Of a DNA stretch of 64,000 bases, positions 34,556 through 43,739 are shown piece by piece; the stretch's first letter is position 1, and the number at the start of each line of letters is the position of its first letter. Position numbers and translations under genes: made by a program. The notes under the pieces are model-generated. The model was not told the origin of the DNA, made no database searches, and worked only from the letters and a program-made list of their open reading frames with translations. The stretch is from the NCBI GenBank assembly GCA_019455245.1, contig JACFMR010000021.1, forward strand, positions 1 to 64,000, read 5' to 3'. Source of the stretch: Opitutaceae bacterium (GTDB lineage Bacteria > Verrucomicrobiota > Verrucomicrobiia > Opitutales > Opitutaceae).

Positions 34556-37500
34556 ATGTATCTTAAGGCGCTCAAGCTTCACGGTTTTAAGTCCTTTGCC
34601 GATCCCACCACCCTCCGATTCGAGCCCGGCGTCACCGCCGTGGTCGGCCCCAACGGCTGTGGCAAATCCAATATCGCGGACGGCATCCGCTGGGTGCTCG
34701 GCGAACAGAGCGCCAAGGCCCTGCGCGGCGGGAAGATGCAGGACGTCATCTTCGAGGGCGCCGACACCCGCAAACCCGCCCAGCTGTGCGAGGTCGCGCT
34801 GTTGCTGACCGATTGCGAAAAGGCCCTCGGCAGCGAGTTTCATGAGATCGAGATCATGCGCCGCGTCTACCGCGACGGGCAGAGCGAGTATTTTTTCAAC
34901 GGCCAGGCCTGCCGCCTGAAGGACATCCACAAGCTTTTCATGGACACCGGCGTGGGCCGCACGAGCTACTCGATCATGGCGCAGGGCCAGATCGACCAGA
35001 TCCTCTCGTCCAAGCCCGAGGAACGTCGCGCCGTCTTCGAGGAGGCCGCCGGCATCACCAAATACAAGAGCCAGCGCCGCGAGGCCCTGAACAAGCTGGC
35101 CCTCACCGAGCAGAACCTCGCGCGCGTGGCCGACGTCATCGGCGAGGTGGGCCGCCAGATCGGCAGCCTGCGCCGACAGGCGTCCAAGGCCCTGCGTTAC
35201 AAGCGCCTCAACCACCGGCTGCGTCACCTCGCCCTGGCTTGGAGCGGGCAGCAGCACGCGCAGCTGACCTCCACGCTTACCGAGCTCGACGGCCGTGTGG
35301 CCGAACTCCGCACCGAGGCCGAGGCGCGCCGCCGGCACCTGAATGAACAGGAAAGCGCGATGGAGGAAAAGAAATCGCAGCGCAGCCGGCTCAACCAGCG
35401 CGTGCAGGAGGCGCAGCAGGCGGTCTATGATCTGCGTTCGCAAAAGGAGGCCGCGGAGAACCAGGCCAACCTCGCGCAGATCAAGCGCACCGGCCTGGAG
35501 GACCGGCTGGAGTCTTCCCGGCAGAATTTGGGCGAACTCGAGATGCAGCTGCGCGAGGTCTCGGCGCAGGCCGACACCGGCGCGCAGGACAAGCAGATGC
35601 AGCTCGGCCTGCTCGGCAGCAGCGACGCCACCTACCAGCAGCGCAACCGCGAGCTCGCGATCGTCGAGGGCGAGTTGAGCAAGGTGGAGCAGGAGCTGCA
35701 GCAGGCGAAGTTTCAGCTGCTGCAGCTCGACAGCACCGTCGCCCGGCTGCGCACCGATTGCTCCGGCTACGAGGTGGACCAGAAGACCAGCGCGCACCGC
35801 CACGACGCCCTCGCGCAGGAATTGGAGCAGGTCCGCCAGCAGCAGGCCGCCGCCGCGCAGTTGGCCGCGGAGCTGGACACACGGGTGGAGGAGGCGTTGG
35901 CGGAAAAATCCCGCGCGCACAACGAGGTCGTGGCGGCCCAGCAGACGATCTCCACGCTGACCGGCGAGTTTCGCGAGGCACAGCGCAAGCAGCAGGAAAT
36001 CGACCGCACGTTGGCCCAGCGCACCGCGCGCCTGCGCATCCTCCAGCAATTGCAGGAAAAGTGGGAAGGCTTCGGCGAAGGCGCGAAGGCGATCCTCCAG
36101 GGCCGGCTCGACCAGGCGCTGGCCGGCGCGAAACCCCGGCCGATCACGCACGGGCTGGAGGTCAAGCCCGACTGCGCCCGCGCCGTTGAGGCCATCCTCG
36201 GCGCCGCGGCCGAGGCCATCTGCGTCAGCGACATGACCACCGCGCAGCGCATCCTGGCCCAATTGCAGGCCGAGGAAATCGGGTCCGTGGTGCTTCATCT
36301 CGGCGATGCCGTCGCCGGGGCCGCGGCCGGCGCGGAACTGCCGGCGTTTCTCCGGCCGGCGACCGCCGCGCTGGCCAACCCCGATCCGGCGCATCCCGCC
36401 GTGAGCGTGCTCGGCGCCTGCTACCTGACCGACGATTTGCCGGCCTTTCTCGCATACTGGAAGGCCAACCCGAATTTCAGCTTTCTGTCCGTGGCCACGC
36501 CGCAGGGCGACCTGGTGGACCGCCGCGGCCTGGTCTATGGCGGCTACCGCAAGAACAAGCAGGGGGCCAACAGCATCGTGCAGCGCGAGATCGACCTGCG
36601 CGAGACCGCCCGCCTGCTGGCCGACGACCAGAAGGCGCACGATGACCAGAAGCTCTTCATCGACGGCATCAACACCCGGCTGCAGGCCGCGGAACAGGAG
36701 CTGGAAAGCCGCCGGGCGGATGTGCTGAACCTCACCCAGCAGGTGGCCGCCGTGCAGGCGGAGCAGCGCAACGCGCAGAAGAACCTTGAGGACCAGGCCC
36801 AGCGCCTCCGCCGCATGGAGAGCGAGCTGACCGGCCTCGAACAGGCGCGCAACGAGGCGCACGCCCGCTGGGAAAAGGCTCAGACCGGGTTGCACGAGGC
36901 CGAGGCCGGGGCCGAGGCGCAGCGCACGCGCATCCAGCACTTGGAAACGCGCCTGACGGAAATTCGCACCGACCGTGACGTGAAGCGCGAATCGCTGGCC
37001 CAGGCCCGCCTCGAGCTCGCCGAGCGCCGGCAGAAGGTCGAGGTGCTCGACCGCGGCCTCGACGAGATGGAACGCCGTCGCCAGCAGCTCAGCGAACTGC
37101 TCGTGCAGCGCCAGCAGGAGATCGAGGTCTGGAGCGTCCAGATCGACGAGCTCGAAAACGAATCCGCCGCCCAGCGCGCCAGCGCCGCCCGCCTGGCCGA
37201 AACGCTGGTCGTGGCGCAGGCGCAGGTCGGCACCGCCCGGGAGGAATTGCACGCCTTGGAAAGCGCGATTTCCGCGGTCGAGGGCACGCAGCACAACCTG
37301 CGCGTGCAGGCCGACGCCGCCCACCAGGAACTCAGCCGCCATGAGGTGCGCTTGGCCGAGAACCGGCAGCGCGCCGAGTTCATTGTCGAGGAGGTGCGCC
37401 GCGAGTTTTCGACCGAGATCGGCGCCGTCGATTGGAAACTGCAACTCTGGCGCGCCGACGACGAGCCCGAGGGGCTGCAACCGCTCGACCTCGACGAGGA

Positions 37501-38392
37501 GGACGACAATGCCGCCCCGAAAGCGGAGTCCGACGAGACAACGGCGGAAGAGCCGGCGCCGGCCGAGGGCGAAGCCACGCCCGCCGCCGCCGAGGCCGCG
37601 CCGGTAAAACGCCGGCGCAAGAAAAAGGAGCCCCGGGGCGAACCCACCGAGGCCGATCTGGCCGCGCTGGAGCAGACCGACTGGACCGTGATCAAGGGCG
37701 AGGTCGACGGGCTGCGCCAGCGGCTCAACAGCATGGGCGCGGTCAACCTCGTGGCCATCGAGGAATATGCCGACCTCAAGCAGCGCCACGATTTTCTCCG
37801 TACGCAGTGCGACGATCTGACCAACTCAAAGACCGAGCTGCTCAAGGCCATCGACGAGATCAACCAGACCTCGCAGCAGCAGTTCCAGGTCACCTTCGAG
37901 CAGATCCGCAAGAACTTCGAATACACCTTTCAGACGCTGTTCGGCGGCGGCCGCGCCGCGCTCGAATTGATCGCGACGGAGGATATTTTGGAGAGCGGCA
38001 TCGAGATCGTGGCCCAGCCGCCCGGCACCAAGTTGAAGAGCATCACGCTGCTTTCGGGCGGCCAGAAGACGCTCACGGCCGTGGCCCTGCTGTTCGCGCT
38101 CTACATGGTCAAGCCGTCGCCGTTCTGTTTGCTCGACGAGCTCGACGCGCCGCTCGACGAGTCGAACATCGGCCGGTTCACCGACCTGCTGAAGAAGTTC
38201 GTCGACGAGTCGCAGTTCATCATCATCACGCACAACAAGCGCACCGTCTCCGCGGCGCAGGCGATCTACGGCGTGACGATGGAAGAGCGCGGCGTGTCGA
38301 AGACCGTCTCGATGCGCTTCAACCACGAGCGCGGCGAGGCCGAGCTGCAGCCGCAAAACCTTGCGGAAGCCGTGAGCGCGGCCAAAGTCTGA
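34556..38392 (+). CDS. smc: Chromosome segregation protein SMC
   Basis: This 1278-residue SMC ATPase loads on and organises the chromosome with ScpA/ScpB. It has Walker A GPNGCGKS (31-38), an R-loop region, long heptad-rich coiled coils (~170-510 and ~650-960) and a hinge around 520-640 (ITHGLEVKPDCARAVEAILG). The C-terminal head has LSGGQKTLTAVALLFALYMV (signature) and FCLLDELDAPLDESN (Walker B), with the H-loop in ITHNKRT. It is about 90 residues longer than B. subtilis SMC. Most of the excess is an acidic, Ala/Pro/Glu-rich then Lys/Arg-rich insert near residues 975-1030. A TPR gene follows seven bases after the stop. Confidence 0.97.
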   Translation: MYLKALKLHGFKSFADPTTLRFEPGVTAVVGPNGCGKSNIADGIRWVLGEQSAKALRGGKMQDVIFEGADTRKPAQLCEVALLLTDCEKALGSEFHEIEIMRRVYRDGQSEYFFNGQACRLKDIHKLFMDTGVGRTSYSIMAQGQIDQILSSKPEERRAVFEEAAGITKYKSQRREALNKLALTEQNLARVADVIGEVGRQIGSLRRQASKALRYKRLNHRLRHLALAWSGQQHAQLTSTLTELDGRVAELRTEAEARRRHLNEQESAMEEKKSQRSRLNQRVQEAQQAVYDLRSQKEAAENQANLAQIKRTGLEDRLESSRQNLGELEMQLREVSAQADTGAQDKQMQLGLLGSSDATYQQRNRELAIVEGELSKVEQELQQAKFQLLQLDSTVARLRTDCSGYEVDQKTSAHRHDALAQELEQVRQQQAAAAQLAAELDTRVEEALAEKSRAHNEVVAAQQTISTLTGEFREAQRKQQEIDRTLAQRTARLRILQQLQEKWEGFGEGAKAILQGRLDQALAGAKPRPITHGLEVKPDCARAVEAILGAAAEAICVSDMTTAQRILAQLQAEEIGSVVLHLGDAVAGAAAGAELPAFLRPATAALANPDPAHPAVSVLGACYLTDDLPAFLAYWKANPNFSFLSVATPQGDLVDRRGLVYGGYRKNKQGANSIVQREIDLRETARLLADDQKAHDDQKLFIDGINTRLQAAEQELESRRADVLNLTQQVAAVQAEQRNAQKNLEDQAQRLRRMESELTGLEQARNEAHARWEKAQTGLHEAEAGAEAQRTRIQHLETRLTEIRTDRDVKRESLAQARLELAERRQKVEVLDRGLDEMERRRQQLSELLVQRQQEIEVWSVQIDELENESAAQRASAARLAETLVVAQAQVGTAREELHALESAISAVEGTQHNLRVQADAAHQELSRHEVRLAENRQRAEFIVEEVRREFSTEIGAVDWKLQLWRADDEPEGLQPLDLDEEDDNAAPKAESDETTAEEPAPAEGEATPAAAEAAPVKRRRKKKEPRGEPTEADLAALEQTDWTVIKGEVDGLRQRLNSMGAVNLVAIEEYADLKQRHDFLRTQCDDLTNSKTELLKAIDEINQTSQQQFQVTFEQIRKNFEYTFQTLFGGGRAALELIATEDILESGIEIVAQPPGTKLKSITLLSGGQKTLTAVALLFALYMVKPSPFCLLDELDAPLDESNIGRFTDLLKKFVDESQFIIITHNKRTVSAAQAIYGVTMEERGVSKTVSMRFNHERGEAELQPQNLAEAVSAAKV

Positions 38393-38399
38393 GCCCAAC

Positions 38400-40334
38400 A
38401 TGAGATTCCGCGCCACCCGCATCAAATTCATCTGGGGCGCGTCCAAGGTCATCCGTGCGCGCTGGCGTTTCGGCCTCTGGGGATTCTACGACCGGGTCGA
38501 GGGCATGCCGCACTCCGGATTGGCGGTCAGCCTGCGCGGCGTGCTGCTGCTGGTCCTGCTGCTGTCGTTGCTGGGCTATATTGGCGGGGCCACGGCGGTC
38601 TATCTCTGGCTTGACCGGCGCGGGCATAACTACGTGACCTACACCGATGTGCTCCTGCTGCCCGCCCGTTGGGACAAGGTGCGCGAAAAACGCGGACAGG
38701 CCTATCTCGACGAGGGTATCGCCGACATGAAGGCGCAGCGCTGGGCGCAGGGTGAGATGAAGCTGCGCATCGGGCTCGCGCGCTACCCGCAGTCGCTGCC
38801 GCCGCGGCTGGCGCTGGCGCAGTTTTATTTTCTCACCCAACGCGGTCCGCAGGCCTTGGAGGTTTTGCGAGCGGGCATGGAGGCCGTGCCGGGCTATCCC
38901 GGGCGGCGTTATCTGAACACCTACTTTGCGATGGCGTTGCAGGGGGAGGATTACGCCAGCGTGCTCGACGCCTGCGCACGGTATCTGGCGCCCGGCGTGG
39001 AACTGGCCGAAAAGGAACGCGACTGGCTGCTCCAGCAAAAACTCAACGCGCTGCTCGGCGACAAGCAGCCCGAACAGGCCCTCACGGTGCTGGAGTCGGC
39101 GCCGGAGAGCGTGATCTTCAACGAACAACGGGTGCTCGTGCTGCTGGAACTCGACCGGCCGGCCGAGGCCGCGGCCTACCTCGAAAAGTGGCGCGCGCAG
39201 GCCGGCGCCACCGCGCAGATCCTCCGGCTGCAGGTGCGCGCCTTCCGCGAGACGCGGCAGCCGGAAAAAATGGATGCCGCGCTGGAGGAGCTGCGCCGGT
39301 TGCAACCCGCCGACCCGCGCACGCTGGCCTATGCCGTCATCCAGAAGCATCTGGCCGGCCGCACGGCGGAAGCCCGCGCGGCGTTTGACGATTATTTTTT
39401 CCGCTTCGGCGGTTTTTCGGCCAACCTGCTGATCATCGCCCAGCCGCTCGCGGAAATCGGCGAGCTGTCGATGCTGCAGGAGTGCGTGCAACGGGCCGCC
39501 GACCAGGGGTACGATCTGCGGCCGTATCTCCTGCTGCTGGCGCAGGCGCAGTTGAAGGCCGGCGACTGGATCGCCGCCCGGCTCACCACGACCCGCATCG
39601 ACGCCATGAGCACCAAGGGGCGCACCGAACAGGAGCTGAATTCCGCGCGACTGGCCGGGCTGCTGGCTGACACCGCGGCCAATCCCGGCGATGCGCCGCA
39701 GGTGGCGTTGCTCAATCATGTGGGCACGCAGCTTTATCCTTTCCGCGTTTACCACATGATCGTCGAAACGCTGGTGCGCGCCGGCCGCCATGAGGCGGCG
39801 CTCGAAATCGCGGCGCGGGCGGAGCGGCGGTTCCCGCGCAACCTCGGTCTGGCGAAATTCAAGGAGGAGGCCACCGCCGCGCTGGCCGCGCGACGCGAGG
39901 CCCAGCCCAAGGTGGAACTCGCGCTCTCCACCCAGCCGCTGTTTGTCGAGCAAGCCTTTTTCGCCCGGGTGGACGAAGCCATGACCGGAGAAAACTGGTC
40001 GGAGGCGCTGGCGCTGACCCGCGAGGTGCAGCAGGCGAAACCGCTTTGGATAAAGTCGCGCGAGACCGATGTGCTCACCCGCCAGATGCGCGCCGCCCAC
40101 GGGGCGCATGAATCCCTGCAGATGACCCTGGCCGCGCGCCTCCTGCTCGACGGCACGCTCGCGCGTTCGCAGCTCGTGGTGGATTTCGCCCAGGAGCTGC
40201 ACAATCGCGGCGAGACCGAGGCCGGGGTGCTGCTGTTGCGCGAGGTCATCCGGAAAATGTCCAACCACGCGTTGGCCCGCCGGTTGATGGAAGAGTGGAC
40301 GAAGAAGCCCGCCCCGGCGGCCGAGGAAGAGTGA
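38400..40334 (+). CDS. Membrane-anchored TPR-repeat protein
   Basis: The 644-residue protein has a short cytoplasmic N-terminus and one membrane helix (~residues 42-64, VSLRGVLLLVLLLSLLGYIGG). The rest is helical repeats of TPR character, for example YLDEGIADMKAQRWAQGEMK, RLALAQFYFLTQRGPQALEV and LLLAQAQLKAGDWIAARLTT. No enzymatic motif is seen. It starts seven bases after smc and is almost certainly co-transcribed, but a functional link to chromosome segregation is only suggested by position. It is probably a scaffold for protein complexes at the inner membrane, facing the periplasm. Confidence 0.75.
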   Translation: MRFRATRIKFIWGASKVIRARWRFGLWGFYDRVEGMPHSGLAVSLRGVLLLVLLLSLLGYIGGATAVYLWLDRRGHNYVTYTDVLLLPARWDKVREKRGQAYLDEGIADMKAQRWAQGEMKLRIGLARYPQSLPPRLALAQFYFLTQRGPQALEVLRAGMEAVPGYPGRRYLNTYFAMALQGEDYASVLDACARYLAPGVELAEKERDWLLQQKLNALLGDKQPEQALTVLESAPESVIFNEQRVLVLLELDRPAEAAAYLEKWRAQAGATAQILRLQVRAFRETRQPEKMDAALEELRRLQPADPRTLAYAVIQKHLAGRTAEARAAFDDYFFRFGGFSANLLIIAQPLAEIGELSMLQECVQRAADQGYDLRPYLLLLAQAQLKAGDWIAARLTTTRIDAMSTKGRTEQELNSARLAGLLADTAANPGDAPQVALLNHVGTQLYPFRVYHMIVETLVRAGRHEAALEIAARAERRFPRNLGLAKFKEEATAALAARREAQPKVELALSTQPLFVEQAFFARVDEAMTGENWSEALALTREVQQAKPLWIKSRETDVLTRQMRAAHGAHESLQMTLAARLLLDGTLARSQLVVDFAQELHNRGETEAGVLLLREVIRKMSNHALARRLMEEWTKKPAPAAEEE

Positions 40335-40427
40335 GCAACGGCGGGATGCGTGTCCGCCCGCCCGTCGACTTTTATGTCAACGTCTCTAATCGAGACTTAC
40401 AAAAGTAGAGGCGACCCGAAGCACAAA

Positions 40428-40512
40428 GGTAGGGCGCGACCGCCGGGCGCGCCGTTCATACCATGCGCGGTCGGCCCGGCGGTCCGGCCCTACCGGCGCT
40501 GCTGCGCCAAAG
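40428..40512. repeat. Dispersed palindromic repeat, family A copy 3
   Basis: The left arm GGTAGGGCGCGACCGCCGGGC is identical to copy 2, and the right side is GGCGGTCCGGCCCTACCGGCGCTGCTGCGCCAAAG. It sits between convergent genes, like copies 1 and 2. Just upstream is a small GTCTC-N5-GAGAC inverted repeat. Confidence 0.7.
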
Positions 40513-40556
40513 TGCCAATGGCAACTGGCATCAGGTGTCGTTTGGTGGCGCGCCGC

Positions 40557-40799
40557 TTACTCCTTGGCCGGGGTGACGTTTTCAGGTTTCGCTTTCAGCC
40601 CTTTCGAACTCCACACCGGCACCGAGACCTCGGGCTCGTCGGTCAGCCGTCCTTCATGATCGTAGCGCAGCCCGGTCTTGAGCGTGGCGTTGTCCGTGCT
40701 GGCGCGGATCCCATGGCAACCGGTGCCGGCCAACATGGCGGCCACTGCAAGGCCTAGGGGCAGGATGAGTTGGGCGAAGGAACGTGCAGGTGTTTTCAT
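40557..40799 (-). CDS. Small putative lipoprotein
   Basis: The 80-residue protein has a signal sequence (FAQLILPLGLAVAAMLAGTG) followed by a cysteine, so it is probably a lipoprotein, although GTGC is a weak lipobox. The short mature part (TLKTGLRYDHEGRLTDEPEV then VPVWSSKGLKAKP) matches no family I recognise. Its start overlaps the stop of the upstream membrane-protein gene (ATGA), so the two are translationally coupled. Confidence 0.65.
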   Translation of the reverse strand: MKTPARSFAQLILPLGLAVAAMLAGTGCHGIRASTDNATLKTGLRYDHEGRLTDEPEVSVPVWSSKGLKAKPENVTPAKE

Positions 40800-41344
40800 G
40801 GGTGATGAATCGGCGTGACCTTGGCCGCGTGGCGAAACAGCAGGGCGGAGCTGGCGAAGAGCAACGCAAACACGGTGTTGGCCGCAAGCATCCGGAGAAT
40901 GTCGCCGGAGAGGGACGATGACCACAGTGCCAGGGCGAGCAAAGGCACGATGAACTGCAGTCCGGCGGTCGCGATCATGGTGCGGGCCATGCCGGCGGGT
41001 TGCAGCCGGGCACGGGCGGTGCCGGCGAGACCGACGAACAACACGGCGGCATAAAGCAAGTTGGCCGGATGATCTTCGCGGCCGATTAGACCGACGGCGA
41101 GATTGGCCCAAACCAGCATAAGGGCGGTGCCCACGGCCAGCGCCACCGCGATTTTGGCGGCAACATGGGCCGACGACCGGGTGGCGCAATGATACGCGAG
41201 GCCGGCGCCGGCCAGCAGCAGCCAGGCGAGGATGAAATCGCCCGGGCCCCAGGCCACTGCGGCGGTGAACTGCATGGCCACGGCGGGCACCAACAGGATG
41301 AGCCCGGGCAGAAACACGATGCGGAGGAGGGAGGCAAGGGTCAT
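40796..41344 (-). CDS. Small integral membrane protein, hypothetical
   Basis: The 182-residue protein has about five to six hydrophobic helices (IVFLPGLILLVPAVAMQFTA; FILAWLLLAGAGLAYHCA; IAVALAVGTALMLVWANLAV; LLYAAVLFVGLAGTARA; LQFIVPLLALALW; TVFALLFASSALLFRHA). The pattern resembles small uncharacterised verrucomicrobial/proteobacterial membrane proteins with an AxxPxG-poor core. No catalytic motif is present. It precedes and overlaps a lipoprotein gene; together they form a two-gene envelope unit. Confidence 0.7.
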   Translation of the reverse strand: MTLASLLRIVFLPGLILLVPAVAMQFTAAVAWGPGDFILAWLLLAGAGLAYHCATRSSAHVAAKIAVALAVGTALMLVWANLAVGLIGREDHPANLLYAAVLFVGLAGTARARLQPAGMARTMIATAGLQFIVPLLALALWSSSLSGDILRMLAANTVFALLFASSALLFRHAAKVTPIHHP

Positions 41345-41435
41345 GGTTTCAGCCTGCCGTCGCCGGATGAAGCCTTGATGAAGCGGGGGTGAAAACCGGA
41401 TGAATCGTTACGGGGATCTGGGCGGCGTGGGTCAA

Positions 41436-42767
41436 TCAGACCAGCATGCCGGCGATGCAGGCCGAGAGGTAGGAGGCGAGGGTGCCGCCGATCACCGCCT
41501 TGACGCCGAGCGAGGCGAGGTTGGCGCGCTGGTTGGGTGCGAGGGTGCCGATGCCGCCGATCTGGATGCCGATGGAAACGATGTTGGCGAAGCCGCACAT
41601 CGCGTAGGTCAAAATGATGATCGTGCGCTGGTCGGTGATGACCCCGTCGGCCTTCATCTGGCCGAGCTGCATGAACGAGACGAACTCATTGAGCACGGTG
41701 CGGATGCCGAGCAGCTGACCGGATTGGAGCAGCTGACCGTATTCGATGCCGAGGAGCCAGGCGACCGGGGCGTAGATGAGCCCGAGCACAAATTCGAGGG
41801 AGAAGGTCGTGTAGGCGCCGTCGGTCAGGCGTTCGATCGCGCTGTTGAAGCCCGGCCAGGTAAACAGGTCGGTGCCGGCGATGGTCAGCGTGTGGCTGGC
41901 GCCGACCCAGCCGAAGATGGCGTTGAACAGCGCGATCAGCGCGGTGAACGTGATGAGCATCGCGCCGACGTTGACCGCGAGTTTCAGGCCGTCGGTCGTG
42001 CCGTTGCAGACGGCGTCGACCAGGTTGGTGCCGATTTTCTCCGAGGATACATTCAGGTCGGTGCTGATTTTCTCCGTTTGCGGGAGGATGATCTTGGAGA
42101 TCATCAGGCCGGCGGGCGCGTTGATGACCGAGGCGGTGATGAGGTGGGTGGCGAAGAGGATTTTTTCCGCATCGCTGGAGCCGCCGAGGATGCTGATGTA
42201 GGCCAGCATGACCGCACCTGCGATCGTGGCCATGCCGCCGACCATGACCGTGAAGATTTCCGACCGCGTCATCGTCGGCAGGAAGGGCTTGATGAGGAAC
42301 GGCGCCTCGGTCTGGCCGAGAAAGATGTTGGCGGAGGCACTGAGGGTCTCGGCCCCGGACAACGGCATGAAGCGCGAGATCACCCAGGCGAAGCCGTAGA
42401 CCACCTTCTGCAGGATGCCGAGGTAGTAGAGCATCGAGGTGAAGGCGGAGAAAAAGATGATCGAGGGCAAAATGCCGATGGCGAAGATCAGGCCGTGCCG
42501 ATCGCTGTCGGCCAGCGAACCGAAGACAAAGCGCACGCCCTCGTTGGTGAAGCCCATCAGGTCCACAAACCGTACGCCGACCCATTCCACGACCCCGCGC
42601 ACCGGCGGCACGAAGAGGACGAGCGAGGCAAAGATGAACTGGAGCGCGATGCCGGCGCCGACCACCCGCCAGGAAATGGCGCGGCGGTTGTAGCTCAGGG
42701 CCACGGCGATGCCGATGAGGGCGGCGTAACCGAGCAGACCGCGCAGGATGGAGATGAAATGGTCCAT
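41436..42767 (-). CDS. nupC: NupC-family concentrative nucleoside transporter
   Basis: The 443-residue membrane protein has the NupC/CNT core: FFSAFTSMLYYLGILQKVVY, SASANIFLGQTEAPFLIKPF (gate and nucleoside-binding segment), MTRSEIFTVMVGGMATIAGAV and TYAMCGFANIVSIGIQIGG. These transporters import nucleosides with H+ or Na+. About nine to ten helices are visible. The ATG (MDHFISILRG) matches the family start. It is divergent from the gamma-carbonic-anhydrase-like gene, with about 126 bases for promoters. Confidence 0.93.
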   Translation of the reverse strand: MDHFISILRGLLGYAALIGIAVALSYNRRAISWRVVGAGIALQFIFASLVLFVPPVRGVVEWVGVRFVDLMGFTNEGVRFVFGSLADSDRHGLIFAIGILPSIIFFSAFTSMLYYLGILQKVVYGFAWVISRFMPLSGAETLSASANIFLGQTEAPFLIKPFLPTMTRSEIFTVMVGGMATIAGAVMLAYISILGGSSDAEKILFATHLITASVINAPAGLMISKIILPQTEKISTDLNVSSEKIGTNLVDAVCNGTTDGLKLAVNVGAMLITFTALIALFNAIFGWVGASHTLTIAGTDLFTWPGFNSAIERLTDGAYTTFSLEFVLGLIYAPVAWLLGIEYGQLLQSGQLLGIRTVLNEFVSFMQLGQMKADGVITDQRTIIILTYAMCGFANIVSIGIQIGGIGTLAPNQRANLASLGVKAVIGGTLASYLSACIAGMLV

Positions 42768-42893
42768 GCGGAAAGGGCGTTGGCCGAAGCTGGCCGGGCT
42801 TGGGCGGCGCGGCGAGACACTTTTCATGGGTTGGCGGCGCAGATCGGCGCGTATGGACTTGGCGGCCGGGCCGGGTCGTGGCATCCCTCGGAC

Positions 42894-43439
42894 ATGAATG
42901 TGCAGGAACGACTGGCGAAACACCTGGGCCGCACGCCCGACACGGCGCAGGCGCTGTTTGTTGCGGCCAATGCCACGATCAACGGCGACGTGGTGCTGGC
43001 GCCGTTGAGCAGCGTGTTTTACGGCGCGGTGTTGCGGGGCGACATCCATGAGATCCGTGTGGGCGAGGGGACGAACATCCAGGACAACGCCATCGTGCAT
43101 CTGGCCGATGATTTCGGCGCGTATATCGGCAAATGGTGCACCATCGGGCACGCGGCCATTGTCCACGCCTGCACGATCGGTGACGAATGCCTGATCGGCA
43201 TGGGAGCGACCATTCTCGACGGTGCCGTGATCGGCGATCAGTGCATCATCGGCGCCAATTCGCTCGTGCCCCAGGGCATGCAGGTGCCGCCACGCTCGAT
43301 GGTTTACGGCTCTCCGGCCAAGGTGGTCCGCCCGCTGCGCGACGCCGAGGTGGCGGGCTTGAAGCCGTGGGCGGAAAAATACGTGCAGGTGGCCAGGGCC
43401 CACGCCGCGCTGGCGGCCGCGGCCCGGGCGGCACAATAG
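42894..43439 (+). CDS. Gamma-carbonic-anhydrase-like (YrdA/CaiE family) left-handed beta-helix protein
   Basis: The 181-residue trimeric hexapeptide-repeat protein has conserved metal-ligand histidines in NIQDNAIVHLADD, IGHAAIVHACTIG and the nearby GKWCTIGH. LVPQGMQVPPRSMVYGSPAKVVR is the typical C-terminal helix start. Members bind Zn or other metals and some show carbonic anhydrase activity, though YrdA-type proteins often do not. It starts at the ATG of MNVQERL; a larger upstream open frame is antisense to nupC. Confidence 0.88.
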   Translation: MNVQERLAKHLGRTPDTAQALFVAANATINGDVVLAPLSSVFYGAVLRGDIHEIRVGEGTNIQDNAIVHLADDFGAYIGKWCTIGHAAIVHACTIGDECLIGMGATILDGAVIGDQCIIGANSLVPQGMQVPPRSMVYGSPAKVVRPLRDAEVAGLKPWAEKYVQVARAHAALAAAARAAQ

Positions 43440-43502
43440 GCGCGACTTTTTCCGGCGGGGAGATAGGCTGAAGGTGGTTTCACCCTCAACCCCGTTGTCC
43501 CC

Positions 43503-43730
43503 ATGAAAGCCAATGTTGGAAATATCGACCGCGCCCTGCGCCTTATCATCGGCATCGTGATTCTTGGCCTCGGTTATCATAACCGCAGTTGGTGGGGGCT
43601 GGTCGGCCTCCTGCCGTTGCTGACCGCAGCCATCCGGTTTTGCCCGGCCTACCTGCCTTTCGGGTTTAGCACCTGTGCGGCGCCGGAAACCAAACCCGGG
43701 GAGCCGCCGGCGGCGCCACCGGCGCAGTGA
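43503..43730 (+). CDS. DUF2892-family small membrane protein
   Basis: The 75-residue protein has the DUF2892/YgaP-membrane pattern MKANVGNIDRALRLIIGIVI, then GLVGLLPLLTAAIRFCPAYL with the PF-G-STC ending. There are two membrane helices. YgaP homologues fuse this domain to rhodanese; here it stands alone. The function is unknown. The Pro-rich tail is disordered. It is convergent with folA, only nine bases apart. Confidence 0.85.
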   Translation: MKANVGNIDRALRLIIGIVILGLGYHNRSWWGLVGLLPLLTAAIRFCPAYLPFGFSTCAAPETKPGEPPAAPPAQ

Positions 43731-43739
43731 GCCGGTCGT

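Noticed and set aside
34379..37789. 1136-codon open frame antisense to smc
   Set aside because: Leu/Ala/Gly-rich shadow of the SMC coding strand; SMC motifs on the plus strand are unambiguous.
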